From positions 126,553,630 to 126,617,629 of the forward strand of contig OW121740.1 of the NCBI GenBank assembly GCA_933228675.1: a stretch of DNA of 64,000 bases, written 5' to 3'. Below are positions 23,901-38,900 of this stretch, one piece after another (position 1 is the stretch's first letter; each line of letters begins with the position of its first letter). Origin of the DNA: Stomorhina lunata. Lineage: Eukaryota > Arthropoda > Insecta > Diptera > Rhiniidae. The notes under the pieces were generated by a model that worked only from the letters and a program-made list of their open reading frames with translations, had not been told where the DNA came from and made no database searches. A program made the translations under genes and the position numbers.

Positions 23901-26900
23901 ACTGAAAGATTTTCTATAAAAATGTTTAATATCGAAAAACTGTCTATAAAAATTGTTGATACCTAAAAAACTTTTCCTTAAAATATTTTGAGACCTAAAA
24001 TTTTTTTATAATAAATTTTGATACCGAAAAATTTTCTATTAAAATTTTGATACCGAAAAATTATCAACAAAAATTTATGATTTCGATAAATTTTCAGTAT
24101 ATAATTTTGATGCCGAAAAATTTCCTATAAACAAATTTTATACCGAAAAATTTTCTATAAAAAATTTTGGTACCGAAAAATTTTCAATAAAAAATTTTGA
24201 TACCAAAAAAAATTTTTGATACCGAATAATTTTATATAAAAATTTTAGATACCAAAAAAAAAATTTTATTTAAAATTTTCATATACAAAATCTTTTATAA
24301 TTTTCTATACCAAATTCTAACACCGAAAAATTTTTAATTAAAAAGTTTAATACCGAAAAATTTTGATTCTGTAAAAAAATTATAAATCCGAAAATTTTTT
24401 AATAAAAAATTTTGATATAGTAAAATATTTATACCAACAAATTCTTTAATTTTTTTTTATACAAAATTTTGATATGGAAAATTATCTATATCAAATGTTG
24501 ATACCGAAAAATTATCTTTAAAAAATTTTAAAATCGAAAATTTTTCTAAAAAAAATTTTGATACCGAAAAATTTTCTATAAAAAATTTTTATACCGAAAA
24601 ATTTTCTTAAAAAAATTGGTACTGAAAATTTTCTATAAAAAAATATGGTACCGAAAAATTTTCTATAAAAAATTTTGATACCGAAAAATTTTAATACCCA
24701 AAAATTTTAATACCAAAAAATTTTCTATAAAAAATTTTGATACCGAAAAGTTTTCTAAAAACAATTTCATTACCGAAAAATTTCTATAAAAAATTTTGAT
24801 AACGGAAAATTTTCTATAAAAAATTTTGATATCGAAAAATTTTCTATAATAAATTTTGATACCGAAAAATTTTCTATAAAAAATTTTTATACCGAAAAAT
24901 TTTATAAAAACAATTTTATTTTATTTTAAAATTTCTATAAAAAAATTTGATAACGAAACATTTTCTATAAAAAATGTTGATACCGAAAAATTTTCTATAA
25001 AAAATTTTGATACCGAAAAATTTTCTATAAAAAATTTTGATACCGAAAAATTTTAATACCGAAAAATTTTCTATAAAAAATTTTGATACCGAAAAATTTT
25101 ATAAAAACAATTTTATTACCGAAAATTTTCTATAAAAAAATTTGATAACGAAAACTTTTCTATAAAAAATTTTGATATCAAAAAATTTTCTATAAAAAAT
25201 TTTGATACCGAAAAATTTTATAAAAACAATTTTATTACCGAAAATTTTCTATAAAAAAAATTTGATAACGAAAACTTTTCTATAAAAAATTTTGATATCA
25301 AAAAATTTTCTATAAAAAATTTTGATACCGAAAAATTTTAATACTGAAAAATTTTCTATAAAAAATTTTGATACCGAAAAATTTTATAAAAACAATTTTA
25401 TTACCGAAAATTTTCTATAAAAAAATTTGATAACGAAAACTTTTCTATAAAAAATTTTGATATCAAAAAATTTTCTATAAAAAATTTTGATACCGAAAAA
25501 TTTTAATACTGAAAAATTTTCTATAAAAAATTTTGATACCGAAAAATTTTATAAAAGCAATTTTATTACCGAAAATTTTCTATAAAAAAATTTGATAACG
25601 AAAACTTTTCTATAAAAAATTTTGATATCAAAAAATTTTCTATAAAAAATTTTGATTCCGAAAAATTTTATAAAAACAATTTTATTACCGAAAATTTTCT
25701 ATAAAAAAATTTGATAACGAAAACTTTTCTATAAAAAATTTTGATATCAAAAAATTTTCTATAAAAAATTTTGATACCGAAAAATTTGAATACCGAAAAA
25801 TTTTCTATAAAAAATTTTGATACCGAAAAATTTTATAAAAACAATTTTATTACCGAAAAATTTCTATAAAAAAATTTGATAACGAAAAATTTTCTATAAA
25901 AAATTTTGATACCGAAAAATTTTCTATAAAAAATTTTGATACCGAAAAATTTTAATACCGAAAAATTTTCTATAAAAAATGTTGATACCGAAAAATTTTA
26001 TTAAAACAATTTTATTACCGAAAAATTTGTATAAAAAAATTTGATAACGAAAAATTTTCTATAAAAAATTTTGTTAACGAAAAATTTTATATAAAAACTT
26101 TGATACAGAAAAATTTTAATACCGAAAAATTTTCTATAAAAAATGTTGATACCGAAAAATTTTATAAAAACAATTTTATTACCGAAAATTTTCTATAAAA
26201 AATTTTGATATCAAAAAATTTTCTATAAAAAATTTTGATACCGAAAAATTTTAATACTGAAAAATTTTCTATAAAAAATTTTGATACCGAAAAATTTTAT
26301 AAAAACAATTTTATTACCGAAAATTTTCTATAAAAAAACTTGATAACGAAAACTTTTCTATAAAAAATTTTGATATCAAAAAATTTTCTATAAAAAATTT
26401 TGATACCGAAAAAATGATTGATACCGAAAAATTTTCTATAAAAAATTTTGATACCGAAAAATTTTAATACCGAAAAATTTTCTATAAAAAATGTTGATAC
26501 CGAAAAATTTTATTAAAACAATTTTATTACCGAAAAATTTGTATAAAAAAATTTGATAACGAAAAATTTTCTATAAAAAATTTTGATAACGAAAAATTTT
26601 ATATAAAAACTTTGATACCGAAAAATTTTCTATAACAAATTTTGATACCGTAAAATTTTCTTTAAAAAAATTTGGTACCGAAAAATTTTCTATAAAAAAT
26701 TTTGATACCGAAAATTTTCTTTGATATCAAAAAATTTTCTATAAAAAATTTTCTATAAAAAATTTTGATACCAAAAAATTTTTTATAAAAAATTTTGATA
26801 CTGAAAAATTTTAATACCGAAAAATTTTCTATAAAAAATTTTGATACCGAAAAATTTTCTATAAAAAATTTTGATACCGATAAATTTTCTTTAAAAAATT

Positions 26901-29900
26901 TTGATACCGAAAAATTTTCTATAAAAAATGTTGATACCGAAAAATTTTATTAAAACAATTTTATTACCGAAAAATTTCTATAAAAAAATTTGATAATGAA
27001 AAATTTTCTATAAAAAATTTTGATAACAAAAAATTTTCTATAAAAACTTTGATACCGAAAAATTTTCTAAAACAAATTTTGATACCGAAAAATTTTCTTA
27101 AAAAAAATTTGGTACCGAAAAAATTTCTATAACAAATTTTGATACCGAAAATTTTCTTTGATACCAAAAAATTTTCTATAAAAAATTTTGTTACCAAAAA
27201 ATTTTATATAAAAAAATTTTATACCGAAAAATTTTCTATACAATTTTTTTATAAAAAATGTTGATACCGAAAAATCTTCTATAAACATTTTGATACCGAA
27301 AAAATTTCTATAACAAAATTATGTTTCAAATTAATAATTATTAAATGATTATAATCATTTAGTCAATGTGTTTTTTGTGATTGTTTGCAATTGTTTGTGT
27401 AAGCCATTTTTCGTGTCCAATCTTTATTTTATTACATTTAATTATTTTGCAAAGAATTTCAAATATTCGTAAACATTAAAAAAAGCTTATAAAAAAGATT
27501 TATGATTTGTTTAACAGCTAATAAACATTAATTTAATTATTTTCAAATCTTTGATGATAAGCTTTCAATATTTGGAAGATTGAGGCATCATAACACCTAA
27601 TAACATTAATACGATTATTAATGAAGGGGACAGGTATGGCTGGATGTTTACCACCAGATGAGCGCCAATATGGCCTTGAGGCCAGGTCATTATCAAAATG
27701 ATACTGATTGATTTCTAGGGTCAAAAGTGTAGATGTTGAAAAGAAAAAGCTTTATTAAGTTTCTATTAAAGATCTTTAAATATGATTTAATTGAAAATAA
27801 CCGAATTAATTTGAGTAGCATAAAATCTTAGTGTGTGGTCCAAAATTTGATACAGTTAAGTCGATTTTGGTTTTAAATGTGAATGGAGGAATAGAAACAT
27901 TTTTAAACATTCAAGTTCATTGAACTATTTGTTTAAAGTTTACAGGTGATTAGTTAAATGTTAAGGTTTTGGTGTATTAAATTAAATTGTTATCAAAAAA
28001 AAAAAAAAAAAAATACATCACTTGTAGGGTTAAAGTGATTATAGATAGAAACTAGGAAAAAAATCTTTTGTTAGGTTAAAACTCGTGTTGAATTATTTTG
28101 CGAATATTTGGTCATAGTTTCAATTTCTAGACTATGAATTTGTGGAAGCTGTATTAATCATTTTTTACTTTCATTTCAATTTGACAAAATAATTTATTAT
28201 TTTTGAAAACTTTTTTAAGAAGCATATAATTAAATAGAATACAGGGTGGCACATTCAAATGAATTTCAGCAAAAAAAAATGGTTATATTAATATAGATAA
28301 GTCTTCTGTAAAATCAAATCGAATTTTACCATAGGCATGTCCGAAAATTTTACTTCGAAAGTTTAGAATTTAAATTTATTTTTAATATGAATATCAAAAT
28401 TTCCTATATATTATCAAATTATTTCTTTAATAATAAATCTTCTATACAAATATCTCATATTTAAAAAAATCATCATCATTGTATTTATACCCTTCACCAC
28501 CATAGGTGGAAAGGGTATTATAAGTTTGTGCTGATGTTTGTAACGCATAGAAATATTTGTCTTAGACCCACCTTTTAGTATACCAATAGGCTCATGATCA
28601 CTTTCTAAGTCGATTTAGCGATGTCCGTCTGTCCGTCGCAATTCTAAAGATAATTTGATGAAATTTGGCACAGATCATTTTTTTGATAATGGGACCATGG
28701 CTATTGAATTTGGTCAAAATCGGTCCATTATTTATGGTACCTCCCATAGGTCCCACTTCCCGGCATTGCTATATTGGCCACAAATATCAATATTTTTTCA
28801 TGAAATTTAAAACAAATACTGCTTAAGTCAACTAAAATCACTGTACCAAATTTCGTTGAAATCAGTCCACATTTGACCATAGCTCCCATACAAATTCTTC
28901 TTTAAAAACGCACTAAATGAGACAAAAAATCACTAAAACACTCGTAAATCTAAAGATAATGGAAATTTTGAGTCTATTTTTTGCATACATAATTTTCGTA
29001 ACAACTGTAATCAATCTGCCAAATTTCGAGATAATCGGTCCACATTTGACCCTAGCTCTCATATAAGTCCAAATGACGGAAACAGGTTGAATATATAAGT
29101 TTTGAGAAAATGTTTGTATGATGGCAAAATTTAGCAAATATTTGTCTTTACACAGGAAAAATAACACCTTTGACCTTAGTGGTGAAGGGTATCGTATGGT
29201 CGGCTTGACCGACTATATCGCTTTCTTACTTATTTTAAATAGATTCTTTGAAAACAGTCTCATATCGTTAAAATAAAATCCCCCTTTTTTGAGAAAAGTA
29301 ACAAAAAACTCATATAAAATCTGCCTTAAGAGAAAGTCTAAAATTTCCTCTATCAAAAAAATAACAAAAATAAATTTAAAACGCCAAAGATTTGCTTAAA
29401 TTCCTGTTTTAAATTTAAAATATTCTCTACGGTGCGAATTAATTAATTAACTAAAATTGATTGTATCGAAAAATAACCGCAAATAAGCCAACAAACATCA
29501 AAATATGTTTAATGACACCTAAAAATTTTAGCAAAAAAAAAAAAAGTTAAAAACCGCAAAATTTGAAAAATAAACGTAATAAGCTTCTAATTTAAATGGT
29601 ATCTCAAAAAAAGAAAACAATTTTTATATAGGAAATTTTTGAAATAAGGAAGATCATTGTACTTAGGAAACCGCAAAGTGTATTTGAACAAAATTTATAG
29701 GAAAAATTTTAGAATAAAATTGGTTGATTTATTAGATACTTATCGTAAAAGCATGTAGAAACTTTATACCAAATTTTGTGTATCGAATTTTATATCAAAA
29801 ATTTTTGATCTAAATAAATTTTGTATAAAAATTTTTTTTGAAAAATTTTTAATAACGACAAATTTTCCATTGAAAAATTTTAAACCAAAAAAAAATGTAT

Positions 29901-32900
29901 TAAAAATATCGTTTTTCGAAATATTTTCTGTATAAATTATTAAATACTTTAAATATTTTTATAAACAAAGTTTTAATACCGAAAAATTTTCTATAAAAAT
30001 TTTTAATACCGAAAAATTTTCTATTAACAATTTTTTATGCCGAAAACTATTCTATAATAATTTTTGATACTGAAAATTTTTCTATAATAATTTTTAATAC
30101 CGAAATACTTGCTATAAAAATTTTTGATATTGAAAAATTTTCTATAAAAGTTTTTTTGTACTGAGAAATTTTCTGCAAAAATTTTTGATACCAAAAAATT
30201 TTCTAAAAAATTTTAGTACCAAAAAAATTTCTTTAAAAAATTTTTAAAGCAGAAAAAGTTTATATACAAAAATTTTAATAAAAAATTTATACAAATTTTT
30301 AGTAACGAAAAAATTTCTTTAAACAATTTTTATACCGAAAGATTTTCTATAAAAAATTTTTAATACCGAAAAATTTTCTATAAAAAATTTTTAATACCGA
30401 AAAAATTTCTATAAAAATTTTTAATACTGAAAAAATTTCTATCAAGAACTTTTCTAAAAAAAATTTAATACCGAAAAATTTTCTATAAAAAATTTTTAAA
30501 ACCGAAAAATTTTTTAAAAAAAAATTTGATATCTAAAAAATTTTCAATAAAAATTTTGATACCGAAATTTATATTATAGTAAATATCTTCCATCAACAAA
30601 TTTTGATAGCGAAATTTTTCTATAAAAGTTTCTTAAAAAAATGTTGATACCGAAAATTCTCTATAAAAAATTTTGATACCGAAAATTTTCTATAAAAAAT
30701 TTTGATACCGAAAATTTTCTATAAAAAATTTGAATACCGAAAATTTTCTATAAAAAATTTTGATACCGAAAATTTTCTATAAAAAATTTTGATACCGAAA
30801 ATCTTCTATAAAAAATTTTGATACCGAAAATTTTTTATAAAAATATTTTAATAGCGAAAATTTATTTATAAAAACTTGTGATACCTCAAATTTTCAATAT
30901 AAAGAATTTTGATAACGAAAATTTTATATTAAAAAATATTGCTACCGAAAATTTGTCTATAAAAAACTTTCTTTAAAAAATTTTGATAATGAAAATTTTC
31001 TTTAAAAAAATTTTGATACCAAAAGTTTTCTATAAAAATTATTGCTATTGAAAAAATGTTTTTAATAAAGTTTGTTTTTAAATAAGTTTCAAAAAATTGT
31101 ATTTTAAAAGTTTTTAATACAGAAAATTTTTCAACAAAAAAATTTTTAATAATTTTTTACTTAAAATTTGCAATGTCAAAAAATTTTCTGTAAAAAAATT
31201 TTTAGAACTAAAAGATTTTTCAAAAAAATTTTAATAACGAAAAGTTTTTTATTAAAAATTTTTAATACCAAGAATTTTTAAAACTGCAAAATTTTTCTAT
31301 AAAAAATGTTTAAATCCGAAAAATTTTTAAAACTAAAAAAATTTCTATAAACAATTTTTGATAACAATGTTTTATTAAAAAATTTTAATATCGATAATTT
31401 TTAAAATTGAAAAATTTTCTATAAAAATTGTTGAAAACCGAAAAATGGTCTATAAAAACTTTTGATGCCGAAAATTTTTCTATAAAATCTTTTTATATCT
31501 AAAAATTTTCAATAAAAATTTTTGATACAGAAAAATTTTTTATAAAAAATTTTTAAATCGAAAATTTTTTAAAAATAATTTTATAGCGAAAATTTTCTGT
31601 AAAAAAATTTGATAACGAAAATTTTCTATACAAAATTTTAATACCAAAAATATTCTTAAAAAAATGTTGATATTAAATATATCGAAAATTTTCTTTAAAA
31701 AATTTTGATATCGAAAATTTTCTTAAACAAATTTTAAATTTTAAATGCCAACAAATTTTCTATAAAAATTTTAAGTATCAACAAATTTTCACTAAAAATT
31801 TGTGATACCGAAACTATTTCTATAAAAATTTTTGATACGGAACAAATTTCTTTAGAAATTTTTAATACCGAAAATTTTCAATCAAAAACTTTTAAAGCGA
31901 AAATTTTCTATAAAAAATTTGAATACCGATAATATTCTCAAAAAACAACTATGAAAATTTTGATAAAGAAAATTTTCTATGAAAAATTTTGATACCAAAA
32001 ATTTTGTTCCCAAAAATTGTCTATATAAAATTTTGTTCCCGAAGATTTTCTATAAAAAAATTTTAAAACCAAAAAATTTCTATAAAAACTTTTGATATCT
32101 GAAAATTTTCAGTAAAAATTTTTGATTTCTACAAAATTTTTGATTTCGAAAATTTTTCTATAAAAAATTTTGATACCGAAAATTTTTTATAAAAAATGTT
32201 GAGATAGAAAATTTTCTATAAAAAATGTTGATACCGAAAATTTTCTTTAAAAAATTTTGATACCGAAAATTTTCTATTAAAAATTTTGATACCGAAAATT
32301 TTCTATAAAAAATTTTGATACAGAAAATTTTCTATAAAAAAATTTTGATACCGAAAATTTTCTATAAAAAATTTTGATACCAAAAATTTTCTATAAAAAA
32401 TTTTGATATCGAAAATTTTCTATAAAAAATTTTGATAACGAAAATTTTCTATAAAAAATTTGATACCGAAAGAGCTTCTATAAAAAAGTTTGATACTGAA
32501 AATTTTGCATAAAAAAATTTGATTTCTATTTGAAAAATTTTGATACCAAAAAATGCCTAATTTTGTTTTTAATTTTTGATGCTGAAATTTAAAAAAAAAG
32601 ATTGATTTAAATTTTCACAAAAAATTATTTTTATCGACCCAACCCATAGAACTGATTTGCCAAACTGATGACTATTGCTCTTAATTATACCATTTATTTA
32701 TAATTCTCATTTAGTTCATTTCTACTTTTACGAATTAACATATTTTGTCATTTTTTTTTATTCAACACTTCAGAGGTATTGAAATTTTACAATCCATTAT
32801 AATTTGATAGCAAATTATCGAATTTATAAACTGTTAACCTTAGAATTTTATTGGACCCTTTAAAAAATAAATATGACTCAAAAATTATAAGATTGTAAAA

Positions 32901-35900
32901 TTCATATTCATAGTTTTAATCTATTGGTTACATTTTAAATTGTCCCTGAATTCGTTGAAGCCAATTAATATCTCTTATTGTGTATTGTAAATTCTTTATT
33001 CACATTGACATTTCTTTTGGTTACAATATAAATCATAATATTGATAAAAATAAAAATTAATACAATGATTTTTTTTAAATATAGAAAAACTTTTATCCAA
33101 CGAATTTATGATCACAAAATTTGTATAACTCACAAACAAGAAAAAACATGTAGAAAAAACATATTAATTTTGTAAGTTTTTAAAAGAAATTATTTGAAAA
33201 TTTTGAGTTTAAAATTTTCTTACGACCGCATTTTGTGACATAATTGTATACAATTTTCGTTTTATTAGAGTACAAATTGTTAGGAATCTTATCAAATTTT
33301 CTCTGTCTTTTCGTTGCATTATTACTATAGTTATAAGCAAAACTTTAAATTTGTTTAGTTTTGAAAAAAATGAATTAAATTTTTACTTAAATATTTTCGT
33401 AATTTTCATGATTACTAGTAATTTTTCTAAGTCTATTCACCAGCTTTAAATTGTTATTTAAAACGTTTTAGAATCCAGTCATATAACTTTTTGTACGAGA
33501 CCTTTTGCTAATGCCCCTCGTAGATCTTACTTCACTGATGATCATATTTTACACAAAATTTTAGTATTCATATAATTGAGTTTTAAACAAACTAGTTTTG
33601 AAACCATCTTAATTTTTACAAAGTGCCAAAAGTAAATAAATAAAAGAACTCAATCAATAACAAAAAACCGCAAAATAATTAAGATCAACATAAGAAAATA
33701 CAAAAACAACACTATTCAGGCAAAATTCGGCTACATCTAGGGCTTTTATGTCCACAATTGAAATTTTTGCAAAATGTTAGTGATCATATGAATTTTTTCA
33801 GAATTTTAAGTGATCGTGTTACCTTCCTACTATTGGGCAAAATCTGGTTACATATTGGGTATTGATTTATATGATTGGAAAATTTTTGCAAAATTTTCCA
33901 AAAATGTACTACTAGTTTTTTTTAGAATTTAAAATAATCTTTCATTTGACCTTTCATTTATTCATATTGATTTTTCAAAAACTACTAATTTCACTCAAAA
34001 TTTTCCAATTTTTGGGAAAGATCATTTTTTTACCACTTACCACCTTAACTTCGATACTCAGAATTTTTTTCTGAGTCGAACTTCAACTCACCACCTCCAG
34101 ACAAATTTTAGCCTATTACAGCCAATAATTTAATTGTCATGTTTTTAAACAAATATTGTTCACAACGGCCGATATCACTGTACATTTTCATGGAATCAGT
34201 CCACAGTACAGCCATAACCTTCCATGTGATACGATCTGAAGTATGAAAAGAAACTTAACCTTTCGCAAATGTTTGTAGTTTGTAAAGACAGATTTAGCTC
34301 TACTTTAATCGTTTCGTTCCATGAATTAATCAAGACAAATTCATTTGAAAAGTCATAGAGCAAAAACAAACAATATTTTTTTGGTCAACTTTTTTGCTTC
34401 AGTTTACAATATCAATCGTACGTCTAAGTAAAAAACTGCCTCAGAAACGTTTGCGAATAGTTCGTTCTGCCAGGAGCCGAAGACTTTTAGTAATTTTGTG
34501 CACATATAAAAAATTGTGAACATATAAAATCACAAAAACTTCATCTTCAAGATCAAAATCGCAAAAAATTTAAAAAATTATATATATAAAATAATTTTAT
34601 TATTTTTCTTTGGTTCTGGTCCATAGGTATCAAACCGTTTAAAATTCAAGGGAGCAATATACTACAAAAATGTACCTATGATCTCAATAAACAACTTTGT
34701 AGAGCATATAAACTTCCTAAAAATGATTCTTAACACCGATTCCCGAATTTATTTTTTCGAGCTAAAAGTAATTTTTTGACTTTTATTTTTTCAAGCTAAA
34801 AGTTATTTTTTGACTTTTATTTTTTTGAGCAGAAATAATTAAAGTCAAAAATAACTGCTATTTTTGTTCTAAAAAATAAAAGTTAAAAAATAACTTATTT
34901 TTGCTCAAAAAAATAAAAAAATAACTGTTATTTTTTTCTAAAAAATAAAAATCTGATTTTAAAAGCATCGCATTCTATAAAAATTTGGTCCAAGACTATC
35001 AAAATGTTATACTTTGTTTTGTTCTCCGACATTTCCTTGAGGTTGCTTTTTAAATCAATAACTCAAAATTAACAGTTATTTTCGGTCCCTGAATTAATTG
35101 ACATTTGAACTCAGCTTGACCGATTATAACACTTATATACATGTTCTGGAGATGTTATACAGAAATTTAAACATATGCACAAATTTAATTTATTGACACT
35201 CTAAAAAGTGGGCGTGGCATTGAAATTACGTTTTTTCAGAATTGTGATCACACTTGGAGGGGTAGAGGAATAGCGGTATACCTATTAATATGTACCAATT
35301 TTATAAATAATTTAAAAGAAACAGACTTAAAATTTTAATGAGTGTATTTACTTATGCAGCCGTATTTTGTGTGAACATTTGGTTAAAAAATCAGACTTTA
35401 TACCAGTATTTTTCATCATGCCAACAACATAAAACCACATCGTCTACATAAATTAAATAACATAAACTGTTTTTTTTTGCACTTTAGACTTCCTCATAAG
35501 AAAGGGGTTTCCCCAAGATCATCATCTGCACCATCATGCTACGATATAAATATTAATGACTTGGACAAAATTATTTACACTTTTCTTTATCTCTTCTTTT
35601 TAGATTTTATCAACAGACGCTGTCAAAATCCCAACAACAGACCAGGCGCTTGTGTAGCCATACACGACTGTCAAGTTTTATTACAAAGTGAACGATCCTT
35701 TGTTGAGGCTTCAAGATGTGGCGGGGGTTTTGGTACAACACCTTATGTCTGTTGTTCTAGTGACACGGGATTCACCAGAGAATCAAGACAACAGGAGGTA
35801 ATTGTGCTGCCAGAAGCAACAGAGTCGTCACAAGTTGGTCTTGATGAAGGCTCTTGGTTAAGGCAAATTTTTAGGGGCAATTTCCTAACAACTACCATTT

Positions 35901-38900
35901 TCCCTGATCAGTCACAACAGTTACCACAGCCTAAGATACAATCAGTATTTTTGCCGGAACCTCCAACCTGTGGGGGAGAGTTTATAGACAATCGTATTTA
36001 TGGAGGAAGGGATACGGATTTATATGAATTTCCCTGGATGGCCTTTTTGGAGTATACAAAAGCGGGTAGGTTGGAAAAGCTATGATAAGACTTCACTATA
36101 TCGTGCCCCAAAAAAAAAAAAACAATAGTGTATGACTTTTTTGACGTTTCGAGATAATCTAGTTCAAAATTTTTGCAAAAAATAATGAAAAAGTGATTAA
36201 GAAAAATAGTGTATGCCATATATACACTATTTTTCTTTGGAATTGTGTTTAGAGTAACAACTAATTAAAGAACCATACACTAATACACGTGAAATAATAC
36301 AAATAATGAATAATAACAAGTAAGAAAGCGCTATAGTCGGTCAAGCCGACCATACGATACCCTTCACCACTAAGGTCAAAGGTGTTTTTTCCTGTATAAA
36401 GACAAATATTTGCTAAATTTTGCCATCATACAAACATTTTCCCAAAACGTATATATTCAACCTGTTTCCGTCATTTGGACTTATATGAGAGCTAGGGTCA
36501 AATGTGGACCGATTATCTCGAAATTTGGCAAATTGATTACAGTTGTTACAAAAATTATGAATGCAAAAAATATGCTCAAAATTTTCATTATCTTTAGATT
36601 TACGAGCGTTTTAGTGAATTTTTGTCTCATTTAGTGCGTTTTTAAATAAAAGTTTGTATGGGAGCTATGGTCAAATGTGAACCGATTTCAACGAAATTTG
36701 GTACAGTGATTTAAGTTTACATAAGCAGTATCTGTTTTAAATTTCATGAAATGATATTAGTGGCCAATATAGCAATTCCGGGAAGTGGGACCTATGGGAG
36801 GTACCATAACTAATGGACCGATTTTGACCAATTTCAATAGCCATGGTCCCATTATCAAAAAAATTATCTGTGCCAAATTTCATCAAATTATCTTTAGAAT
36901 TGCGACCTGTAGTTTGATTACAAGGTTTACATGGGGGTCCAGCCAGCCAGACGGACGGACGGACGGACATCGCTAAATCGACTCAGAAAGTGATTCTAAG
37001 CCTATTGGTATACTAAAAGGTGGGTCTAAGACAAATATTTCTATGCGTTACAAACATCAGCACAAACTTATAATACCCTTTCCACCTATGGTGGTGAAGG
37101 GTATAAAAATAGTGTATGATTATTATACGCTATTTTTCTTTGAAACTACCTTTGCTTACAAAATTATTGATGAAAAATTTCTAACACGAAATTCAATTGA
37201 TATTTTGAGCCACTTTTCGGTTGTAGAATTTCGCCAAATTTTAACCACATATAGAGTCAGTTATGTAGATTCTTATAATCCAATTAAAACTAATAGGGTA
37301 CGTGCGTATATACTATTGTTATACCCTTCACCACCGTAGGTGGAAAGGGTATTATTAGTTTGTGCTGATGTATGTAAAGCATAGAAATATTTGTCTAAGA
37401 ACCACCTTTTAGTATACCAATAGGCTTAGAATCATTTTCTGAGTCGATTTAACAATGTTAGTCCGTCCGGCTGGACCCCCATGTAAACCTTGTAATCAAA
37501 GTACAGGTCGCAATTTTAAAGATAATTTAATCAAATTTGGCACAGATAATTTTTTTGATAGTGGGAGCATGGCTATTGTAATCAAAATTCAAATATTCAA
37601 AATTGGTCCATTTTGTATGGTTCCTCCCATAGGTCCCACTTCCCGGAATTGATATTTTGGCGACAAATATCAATATTTTTTCATGAAATTTAAAACAAAT
37701 ACTGCACATGTTAACCAAAATCACTGTACAAAATTTTGAATTTTGAAATCGATCCACATTTGACCATAGCTCCCATACACACTCTTCAATCAAAACGCAC
37801 TAAATGAGACAAAAATCTCTAAAACGCTCATAAATCTGAAGATAATTAGAATTTTCAGTTTATTTTTTGCGTACATTATTTTTGTAAAAAACACAATTTG
37901 CCAAATTTCGAGACAATCGGTCGACAATATAAAATAGCTTTAATATATGTTTTTAGAAAATGTTTGTATTATGGCAAAATTTAGCAAATATTTGTCTCTA
38001 TACATTAAAAAGATCACCTTTGACCTTAGTGGTGAAGGGTATCGTATGGTCGGGCTTGACCGACTATAGCACTTTCTTACTTGTTATACATATAGAAAAT
38101 TTAAAAACTTCTCCAAAATCAAAGACCCACCTAGATTTGCTTCATCGATTTCTTTACAATTTTAAAACATCACTTTCCCTTTATTTTCAGATCCCACCCA
38201 AGAAGCAGTATGTGCCGGTTCTTTAATCAATTCCCGCTATATTCTAACTGCTGCCCATTGTGTACAAGGTCCAATATTAGCACAAAAAGGAGAACTGTAA
38301 GTAACTGAAATCTAAAACCATAAATTGAAATACTAACTCACAAACTATATTCTTTATTCCAGAGTCGCTGCTCGCTTAGGTTTAAGAGACTATACCAAAT
38401 CCTCCATCTTCGCCGAGGACAATCAACGCTATCGCATAGAAGAGAAAATTGTCCATGAAAACTATAAAGCTCAAAAGACGCCTGTACACGATATAGCTCT
38501 TTTGAGACTCGATAACAATGTTCGCTATTCCAAGACCATAAGACCCATATGCTTACCTTCAGTTCTAACACCCTATAACCTAAAATCCGATACCAAACTA
38601 ACAGTAGCCGGTTGGGGTTCCACCGAATACGACTCGAGTAGTCCGATCAAACAAAAAGTCAATGTTGCTCTGGTAGATCAAAAGGTTTGCAAGCAGCAAT
38701 ATGGTAAATTGGGCCTGAATATAGAATCTGCTCATATCTGTGCCGGAGGTACGGCGAATAAGGATAGTTGTCGAGGTGACTCGGGAGCTCCATTAATGCA
38801 TTATCGCAACGGCGTTTGGGTCTTGGAGGGTGTAGTCTCGTTTGGTCGCCGTTGCGGCTATCAGGATTGGCCGGGCGTTTATGCCAGAGTCAGTAGTTAT

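Larger units (their letters stand above)
20924..35603 (+). other. CG9733-like intron 1, 14.7 kb, satellite-filled
   Basis: Donor GTAAGT, acceptor TTCTTTTTAG at 35594-35603. About half is 29-30 bp satellite (22490-27330, 29790-32560). It also contains a miniature element (21492-21690) and a DINE-like copy (28486-29231). No other gene is seen inside. Confidence 0.75.
36066..38190 (+). other. CG9733-like intron 2 with a tail-to-tail repeat pair
   Basis: 2.1 kb, mostly two DINE-like copies in opposite orientation (36315-37104 and 37320-38092) around a ~215-bp spacer. Confidence 0.85.

Noticed and set aside
22296..27197. Phe/Lys/Ile-rich open frames on the minus strand
   Set aside because: They arise from the 30-bp satellite unit, which happens to lack stops in one frame.
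28249..28300. ACAGGGTGGCACATTCAAAT as a possible transposon end
   Set aside because: No inverted partner or transposase relic could be found nearby.
35477..35603. Extension of exon 2 upstream to an ATG-like start at 35477
   Set aside because: The extra peptide has no CLIP similarity and a good acceptor lies at 35603; using exon 1 gives a signal peptide and correct phase.
36737..36976. Open frames within DINE-like copies (also 1680-1892, 28913-29167, 36410-36634)
   Set aside because: The same frames are broken in sister copies, so they reflect repeat sequence rather than a conserved protein.
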